From NCBI GenBank assembly GCA_026985435.1, contig JALSQL010000049.1, positions 1-44,847 on the forward strand: a stretch of 44,847 nt of DNA. Reading direction: 5' to 3'. A program made the position numbers and the translations under genes. Below the pieces are notes generated by a model. That model made no database searches. It was not told the origin of the DNA and was given only the letters and a program-made list of their open reading frames with translations. Positions 39,567 through 44,847 of this stretch are shown one piece after another (the stretch's first letter is position 1; every line of letters begins with the position of its first letter). Origin of the DNA: Acidilobaceae archaeon. Its GTDB lineage: Archaea; Thermoproteota; Thermoprotei_A; Sulfolobales; Acidilobaceae.

Positions 39567-41443
39567 GCGCGGCTCCTAGCCAGCGCCCTCTTAACCCTGG
39601 CTAGGACCAGCGTGTACCCCCTATCGCCCGCCTGCCTCTTTATCTCGGCTATCTCCTTGAGCACGTGGAGCTCGTCGTCGCTTATCAGGTCGCGGAACTC
39701 TGACAGGAGAGCCATGGCGTGCTGCGCTGGCACGTCGGTGTAGACTATGTCCCCCTCGTCTATGTGGCGGCCCACCAGGACGCGGCCAGCTATCGAGACG
39801 GCAACAGCCATGCCCGGCCTGGCCTCTGGGAGGCTCCGGTCCCTATCCTTTATCGCCATTATCTTCCCCAGGGGCCTGCCCTTGTCGTTCATCACCGGGT
39901 ACCCCGGCTTCACTATGCCGCCAAGTATCTCGACGCCGACTATGGCCGGGTCGCTCCTCCTGAACACGTAGCCGGGCAGTATCCTGAACTTGCCGGGCCT
40001 CACCAGCTTGTCTAGGGCCTTCCTCCTCTCGGCCTCCTTCTGCCTCCTCACCCACTCCTCGTACTCCTCGAGGAGCCTGTAGATCACCCTCTCCTCGAAT
40101 ATTGGGACACCCAGGGCTCTAGCCTCCTCCCTGGCCTCCGGCATCACCTTCACGTTGAACGCTAGTATGACGCCCAGGTAGGGGTCCTGCTTCTTGGTGA
40201 CCGACGCGTCTATCACGTCGGCCCTGGTCACGGGCCCTATGTCTGCCACTCTAACCGGTATCTCCCTCCTCTTGAGGGCCTCAACCAGCGCCTCCAGCGT
40301 GCCTAGAGTGTCGGCCTTCACCACTACCCCGACCCTGTCAGTCCTCACCCGCAGGCTCTCCAGCTCCCTCCTGACCTGCTCCGCTAGCCTCTCCGCGTCC
40401 TCGTCGCTGGCTGCCACGAAGAGGGGGGACCCGGCCACTACGTCGTCTAAGCCCGGGGCCGCGATCCTGACGCCAGCCGCCGCGTGCACGGCTTCGACTG
40501 TCTGGAAGCGGGCCTCCCTGCTCCTTATGTCCTGGAGGGGGCGGGGCATTAGGAGCGCTCTCACACTCGTGACTATCGGCCCCTCCCTGCCGCCGACGAC
40601 TATCCTATCCCCAACCCTGATCACGCCATCATATATTACAGCGTCGACCGTTGTCCCGAGGCCCGGGTGGTCCTTCACCTCCAGCACGACCCCCTTCGCC
40701 GGCCCCTCGGCGTAGCGGAGCCTCCGCCGGAGGTACTGCTGTGTGAGGCCGGCGAGGACCGCTAGGAGCTCGGGGATGCCCTCGCCCGTCTTGGCCGACA
40801 CTGGCACTATGGCTACCGCCTTCGTGAAGTCCTTTATCCGGGTGAATAGCTCCGCTGGTATGCCCTGCTCGTAGAGTTGGCCCACGATCTCGTAGACCCT
40901 CCTCTCGAGCTCTGCCTGGACCCTCGGGTCCTGCTCCTTTATGGAGAATATGAATGGGGTGTCGGGGCGCGGCCTCCAGCCGGGTATCCTGTCTATCTTG
41001 TTGGCAGCCACGAGGAACGGCACCCTCCTCTGCTTGAGTATCTCGAGCGCCTCGTAGGTCTGGGGCTGGAAGCCCTCCATGATGTCGACCACTAGTATGG
41101 CGAAGTCAGCCACGCTGCCGCCCCGGCGGCGCAGGTTGCTGAAGAGCTCGTGCCCCGGCGTGTCTATGAATAGCAGGCCGGGTATGACGAGCTTGATCGG
41201 TATAACCTTCTTCAGGGGCTCCGCGATCTTCTCTATCACATCCGCGGGGACTATGCTGGCGCCTATGTGCTGCGTTATCCCCCCAGCCTCCCTGGCCGCC
41301 ACGGCTGTGCGGCGTATCTTGTCTAGTAGCGTGGTCTTCCCATGGTCAACGTGGCCCAGGACCACAACTATGGGCTGCCTCAGCCGCTTGCCGGCGCCCG
41401 CGCCGCCTCCACGGCCCCCCTCGGCCACTCTAAGCTCACCCAC
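39563..41443 (-). CDS. Translation initiation factor aIF5B
   Basis: [47 protein letters not shown]; 626 aa, no intein seen. Confidence 0.97.
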   Translation of the reverse strand: MGELRVAEGGRGGGAGAGKRLRQPIVVVLGHVDHGKTTLLDKIRRTAVAAREAGGITQHIGASIVPADVIEKIAEPLKKVIPIKLVIPGLLFIDTPGHELFSNLRRRGGSVADFAILVVDIMEGFQPQTYEALEILKQRRVPFLVAANKIDRIPGWRPRPDTPFIFSIKEQDPRVQAELERRVYEIVGQLYEQGIPAELFTRIKDFTKAVAIVPVSAKTGEGIPELLAVLAGLTQQYLRRRLRYAEGPAKGVVLEVKDHPGLGTTVDAVIYDGVIRVGDRIVVGGREGPIVTSVRALLMPRPLQDIRSREARFQTVEAVHAAAGVRIAAPGLDDVVAGSPLFVAASDEDAERLAEQVRRELESLRVRTDRVGVVVKADTLGTLEALVEALKRREIPVRVADIGPVTRADVIDASVTKKQDPYLGVILAFNVKVMPEAREEARALGVPIFEERVIYRLLEEYEEWVRRQKEAERRKALDKLVRPGKFRILPGYVFRRSDPAIVGVEILGGIVKPGYPVMNDKGRPLGKIMAIKDRDRSLPEARPGMAVAVSIAGRVLVGRHIDEGDIVYTDVPAQHAMALLSEFRDLISDDELHVLKEIAEIKRQAGDRGYTLVLARVKRALARSRA

Positions 41444-41538
41444 CCGCCACCCGGCCCCCGGCGGCCTTAAACTGGAGCCCCGCCGCGCCCAGAGCTTATC
41501 ACCGCCCAGCCACTATAGTTGATAGCGAGGTGACCCTC

Positions 41539-41646
41539 TTGCCGGGCCGCGGGCTACCCGCGGCGCTATTGATTAGCGCCGCTGCCAGCCTGGCCGTCTT
41601 GGTGCTAGCATGGCGGCTCGCGACCGCTTCAGGGCGGCGGTCCTAA
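41539..41646 (+). CDS. Putative 35-aa single-TM microprotein overlapping the MDR gene start
   Basis: SD-like GAGGTGA then TTG: MPGRGLPAALLISAAASLAVLVLAWRLATASGRRS; below ORF-track cutoff. Confidence 0.35.
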   Translation: MPGRGLPAALLISAAASLAVLVLAWRLATASGRRS

Positions 41647-42572
41647 CCCGCTTCGGCGCCCCCTTCGAGGTTAGAGTGGTCGAGGTCGAGCCCCCCGAGG
41701 AGTGGGTCCCTGTAGAGGTTAGGGCTGTCGGCGTCTGCGGGCGCGACGTTGTAGTGTGGCGGGGCGGCTTCCGCAACCTCAGGCCGCCGCTCATACTGGG
41801 CCACGAGGTCTTCGGCTACCATGACGGGGAGCCCGTGGGCGTGTTCCCAGCCGTCATCCCCGAGGAGTGCGTCGACCGCCCCGGCAGCTCCCTCGAGTGC
41901 CCCTACCAGATCCTGGGCGAGCACGTCGCCGGCGGGTATGCTGAGAGGGTCTACGTGCCGCCCTGGCTCCTCGTGAGGCTGCCCGACAGCGACTTCCCGA
42001 AGTACGCAGCCTCGGTGTGCGGGGTCGCCACGATGATCCACGCCGCCCGCGTCGCCGGCATAGGGCCGGGCAGCCGCGTTCTCGTCACCGGCGCCTCTGG
42101 GGGCGTGGGAGTCCACGGCATCCAGTACCTCGCACTCCTCGGGGCCAGGGTCTACGCTTACACCCGCAGCCCCGAGAAGGCCGAGCTGCTGGAGAGCCTC
42201 GGGGTCCGGGCCGTGACTAGCCTGGACTTCTACAGGAGCGAGGGGCGCGTCGACGCTGTGGTCGAGCTCGTCGGGGCGAGGACCATTAATGAGAGCATGC
42301 GCGCGCTGAGGCCCGGCGGGAACCTTGTGCTGGTTGGCAACGTGACGGGCGAGCCAGTGGCCATAGAGAGGCCGGCGCTCTTCGTGATGAGGGAGATCCA
42401 CATGCACGGCAGCGCGGCCTACGACATCCACGAGTACCGGGCCGCCGTGAAGCTCGCGGCGAGCGGGGCCATCCGCCCCTTCTACCGGGCCTACAGCCTC
42501 GAAGAGATAAACAACGCGTACCGCGACGTACTGTCAGGCTCCCTAGTGGGCCGCGCGGTAATAACACCCTGA
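41610..42572 (+). CDS. Zinc-type alcohol dehydrogenase-like (MDR) oxidoreductase
   Basis: VRAVGVCGRDVVVWRGGF, LGHEVFGY, VLVTGASGGVGVHGIQYLALLGARVYAYT Rossmann region. Confidence 0.88.
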   Translation: MAARDRFRAAVLTRFGAPFEVRVVEVEPPEEWVPVEVRAVGVCGRDVVVWRGGFRNLRPPLILGHEVFGYHDGEPVGVFPAVIPEECVDRPGSSLECPYQILGEHVAGGYAERVYVPPWLLVRLPDSDFPKYAASVCGVATMIHAARVAGIGPGSRVLVTGASGGVGVHGIQYLALLGARVYAYTRSPEKAELLESLGVRAVTSLDFYRSEGRVDAVVELVGARTINESMRALRPGGNLVLVGNVTGEPVAIERPALFVMREIHMHGSAAYDIHEYRAAVKLAASGAIRPFYRAYSLEEINNAYRDVLSGSLVGRAVITP

Positions 42573-42591
42573 CCCCCCGGGGAGGGCCCAC

Positions 42592-43014
42592 ATGGGGCCG
42601 GTAGACCTGCTCTGGACGCTCGACCTACTACTAGGGAGGGCGGCAGCCGTGGGGGCCGACTTCATACTAGCCGGCCCCGTCAACCTCTGGCTCCGAGGCG
42701 TAGCCCCTCCACCCCGCGAGCCCAGATTCATACTAGTCACCAGCCGGGAGTACGGGAGGAGGCTCATAGCCGCCCTCCGAGTAGGCGCCACCCACGTGGA
42801 AGAGCCCCCGCAAGGAGCGCCAAGCTGGCTCACAGCACGCATCCGCCTCCGCGGCGCCCTAGTGGAGGTAGTCGAGGACCCGATCATCGAGGGCAAACGA
42901 GCCACAGCCGCGAGCCTGGCCAGGGAGGCCGACACAGCACTAGTAGGCAAGTACCCCCTCAGGCTAGCCCCACTCTGGCTCGAAGCCGCCCTCGCGGAAG
43001 CCCTCGAAAGCTAG
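42592..43014 (+). CDS. Hypothetical protein, weak resemblance to nucleotidyltransferase-fold proteins
   Basis: 140 aa ORF directly downstream of MDR gene; ADFILAGPVNLWLRGVAPPPREPRFILVTS pattern. Confidence 0.5.
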   Translation: MGPVDLLWTLDLLLGRAAAVGADFILAGPVNLWLRGVAPPPREPRFILVTSREYGRRLIAALRVGATHVEEPPQGAPSWLTARIRLRGALVEVVEDPIIEGKRATAASLAREADTALVGKYPLRLAPLWLEAALAEALES

Positions 43015-43078
43015 ACAACACCCATCCAGGCCCAACCCCAGCGGCCGCGAAGACGAGCCGCGGCACCCACCCTTTAGA

Positions 43079-43300
43079 CTACGCCCATCCCCAGCAAACC
43101 CACAACCCACCACTAACAATACCATCCAACGCAACACTTAGACAGAGAGAAACAGAAGAAGCTAAGGGCTCCATCCTCACAGCCCTGCCTACTTCCAACC
43201 AGCAGCATCTCTCATAACTAGAATAGCGCAGATAATCTCCCCTTTTCAACAGGGCCCAGAACACGCCCGCCCACGCCTTACCCAGGATTAGGGCGTACAA
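43079..43300 (-). CDS. Orphan 73-aa ORF, uncertain
   Basis: TTG start with TATA-like ACTATATACTATAA about 30-40 nt upstream; no recognisable family. Confidence 0.2.
   Translation of the reverse strand: MYALILGKAWAGVFWALLKRGDYLRYSSYERCCWLEVGRAVRMEPLASSVSLCLSVALDGIVSGGLWVCWGWA
43084..43108 (-). other. Canonical G-quadruplex motif on the minus strand
   Basis: GGGTTGTGGGTTTGCTGGGGATGGG (G3N4G3N6G4N2G3). Confidence 0.6.
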
Positions 43301-43325
43301 GAGGGCCCGCTGGGCGCTGCTCTTC

Positions 43326-43403
43326 TTATAGTATATAGTATACCACGAGGAATACGAGGGTCATCGAGGCGAGGGCCGCGAGCCAGGCCTCTGCGGGGTC
43401 CAC
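43326..43403 (-). CDS. Putative 25-aa membrane microprotein
   Basis: GTG start: MDPAEAWLAALASMTLVFLVVYYIL*, end of the PIN cluster; GGGGG 7 nt upstream. Confidence 0.35.
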   Translation of the reverse strand: MDPAEAWLAALASMTLVFLVVYYIL

Positions 43404-43406
43404 GTG

Positions 43407-44042
43407 TTATCCCCCGCGCCGCCTGGGTCGCCTAGGCCCTGGCCTTCGCCGCGAGCTCCCTGAGCCTCTTCTCCGCTTCTTTGAAGGTGATTTTTGTGTC
43501 TGCCCACTGCCTGTAGACCTGCCAGGCCTCGTCTGTGTTGCCAACTTTGAGGACGAGGCCGAGGAGTATGCTTGCACGGTCCCTGTTCTCCCGCCACTTC
43601 TTTGTGGACAGCAGGGCTCGCACCCTGTATAGTGGTTAGCGTACGCTAGTTTAAAGTCTCTGCTGCGGGCTCGGATGAACCTGTCTATTGCCAGGATACA
43701 CGTGCACCCTATTGTTCTGGCAGCTACCATGTGCATTATGTCTACACGCCTGCTCTCGGCCGCGCCAGCCCTGAGCCTATAGCCCTCGGCCTGGGCTAGG
43801 ACTTGCCTCGTGTCCACGTCGACCTTTGCCGCGCCTAGGCCTTCCAGGTAACCCTCGAACACCAGCCTCTGCATCGGGGTCATACGCTCCAGCTCATGGA
43901 CGCTAGAATACACGCACCTGCACTTGCGGCAGCACTCCTCGAGGAACCGTCTAGCCTCTCCATGCCCCGGCTCCTTGGGGTTTAGGGCCCTTAGGACTAT
44001 GCTGGTGTTCACGTAGGCGCACGGCCTGCTAGCCACGGCCAA
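43407..44042 (-). CDS. PIN-domain protein (VapC-like) with anomalous C-terminal tail
   Basis: AYVNTSIVLRALNPKEPGHGEARRFLEE...HELERMTPMQR...RRVDIMHMVAARTIGCTCILAIDRFIRARSRDFKLAYANHY; residues after about 145 overlap another ORF. Confidence 0.65.
   Translation of the reverse strand: MAVASRPCAYVNTSIVLRALNPKEPGHGEARRFLEECCRKCRCVYSSVHELERMTPMQRLVFEGYLEGLGAAKVDVDTRQVLAQAEGYRLRAGAAESRRVDIMHMVAARTIGCTCILAIDRFIRARSRDFKLAYANHYTGCEPCCPQRSGGRTGTVQAYSSASSSKLATQTRPGRSTGSGQTQKSPSKKRRRGSGSSRRRPGPRRPRRRGG
43432..43623 (-). CDS. 63-aa helical hypothetical protein overlapping the PIN gene 3' end
   Basis: GTG start after in-frame TAA; RALLSTKKWRENRDRASILLGLVLKVGNTDEAWQVYRQWADTKITFKEAEKRLRELAAKARA. Confidence 0.55.
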   Translation of the reverse strand: MRALLSTKKWRENRDRASILLGLVLKVGNTDEAWQVYRQWADTKITFKEAEKRLRELAAKARA

Positions 44043-44283
44043 GCACCCCTAGAATATGATATAGGTTGGCCCAGCCGGCGAGCCAGGGGCCGAGGGCGGC
44101 GAGGGCGGCCCACGGCCTCGTGTGGGGCATCTTCCTTAGGATGTAGTATGAGGAGAGCACGATGGCGGCCTCGAGGGCCGCGTAGCCGGGTATGCCTACT
44201 AGCAGCATCACACGCCTGGCCACCGGCCCGGCCTCGGGCAGGCCCAGCGACAGGCCGGCCGCCGTGGCGAAGAGATCGAGCAA
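44029..44283 (-). CDS. 84-aa small membrane protein (TTG start)
   Basis: Hydrophobic segments VMLLVGIPGYAALEAAIVLSSYYIL and AALAALGPWLAGWANLYHILGVL; stop overlaps PIN start. Confidence 0.5.
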   Translation of the reverse strand: MLDLFATAAGLSLGLPEAGPVARRVMLLVGIPGYAALEAAIVLSSYYILRKMPHTRPWAALAALGPWLAGWANLYHILGVLGRG

Positions 44284-44294
44284 GAGGGCGAGTG

Positions 44295-44841
44295 CTCTTA
44301 GTCTTGCTTATTTTCAACATGTCTGTTCCCGCTTCTCGCTATGTATTCGCTCTTAGTCTTGCTTATTTTCAACGGACATATTACTGCCACCTGGGTGCAA
44401 AGCACTCTTAGTCTTGCTTATTTTCAACGGCATCCGAACAACACGGCTCACCCCCTATTCTCTCTTAGTCTTGCTTATTTTCAACATGCGATAGAATTTA
44501 CAGAGGACGGCTATACTCTTAGTCTTGCTTATTTTCAACCTAGGGCAGCCATATGGCAGCTGGACGGGGAATTACGCATACTCTTAGTCTTGCTTATTTT
44601 CAACCGGGGGAGATACTGGTGTGGATGGAGCCTGACAGCTCTTAGTCTTGCTTATTTTCAACAATCGCTCCACCCGTCAGGCTCGTTTGACGCGGCGCTC
44701 TTAGTCTTGCTTATTTTCAACTTGAAGGCGAGATAAAAGGTTACACGGTGGCAGATGTCGCTCTTAGTCTTGCTTATTTTCAACACACGCCGGAGGGCCG
44801 GGCCAGGGCAGTATTGACTCTTAGTCTTGCTTATTTTCAAC
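44295..44841. CRISPR. CRISPR array, 10 visible 24-nt repeats, continues past window end
   Basis: CTCTTAGTCTTGCTTATTTTCAAC at 44295, 44350, 44405, 44462, 44516, 44581, 44639, 44698, 44761, 44818; spacers 30-41 nt, all different. Confidence 0.98.
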
Positions 44842-44847
44842 TCGAGT

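Noticed and set aside
44605-44697. Spacers 6 and 7 share the 9-mer GAGCCTGAC in opposite orientation
   Set aside because: Nine nt of identity across two 34-35 nt spacers is too short to claim a common target without a search
44341-44840. ORFs 44341..44736 (+) and 44658..44840 (-) with repeated LSLAYFQ / LKISKTKS peptides
   Set aside because: Translations of the CRISPR repeats themselves
1-44847. tRNA, rRNA, IS elements or inteins
   Set aside because: No tRNA cloverleaf, rRNA, transposase or intein signature was recognised by eye; EF-2, aIF2-gamma and aIF5B are uninterrupted

Overview
The window is a GC-rich, hyperthermophile-like archaeal chromosome segment. I infer Crenarchaeota, Desulfurococcales-like, from the gene families present; this was not searched. 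Most of it is compact informational and energy genes. In order: (1) a truncated ProS; (2) an 11-gene complex-I-like operon (nuoA,B,C,D,H,I,J,K,M,L,N, minus strand) with no NuoE/F/G; (3) EF-2, an XPF-type nuclease, and a rearranged archaeal exosome/proteasome/RNase P superoperon (DHH protein, DUF3194-like, prefoldin beta, Pcc1-like, Brix, L37Ae, Rrp42, Rrp41, Rrp4, SBDS, PsmA, Pop5, YchF, L15e, DUF54-like, Rpp30); (4) radical SAM, GlmU-like, THUMP/SPOUT, S3Ae, Pcc1, a RecJ/Cdc45-like protein without visible DHH motif, and S15; (5) Ham1, Bud32, Kae1, S27ae, S24e, DUF359, Spt4, Rpo7, Fcf1-like PIN and aIF2-gamma; (6) MBL hydrolase, S28e, L24e, Ndk and aIF5B. The right end is accessory: an MDR dehydrogenase, small orphan ORFs, a PIN protein with an overlapping frame, membrane microproteins, and a CRISPR array (24-nt repeats, 10 seen, running off the window). 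The least expected signals are two tandem K-turn/box C/D sRNA-like elements between psmA and pop5, whose guides look complementary to neighbouring sites in a universally conserved part of 23S rRNA, and a membrane-protein/PIN/microprotein cluster that begins 11 nt from the terminal CRISPR repeat.
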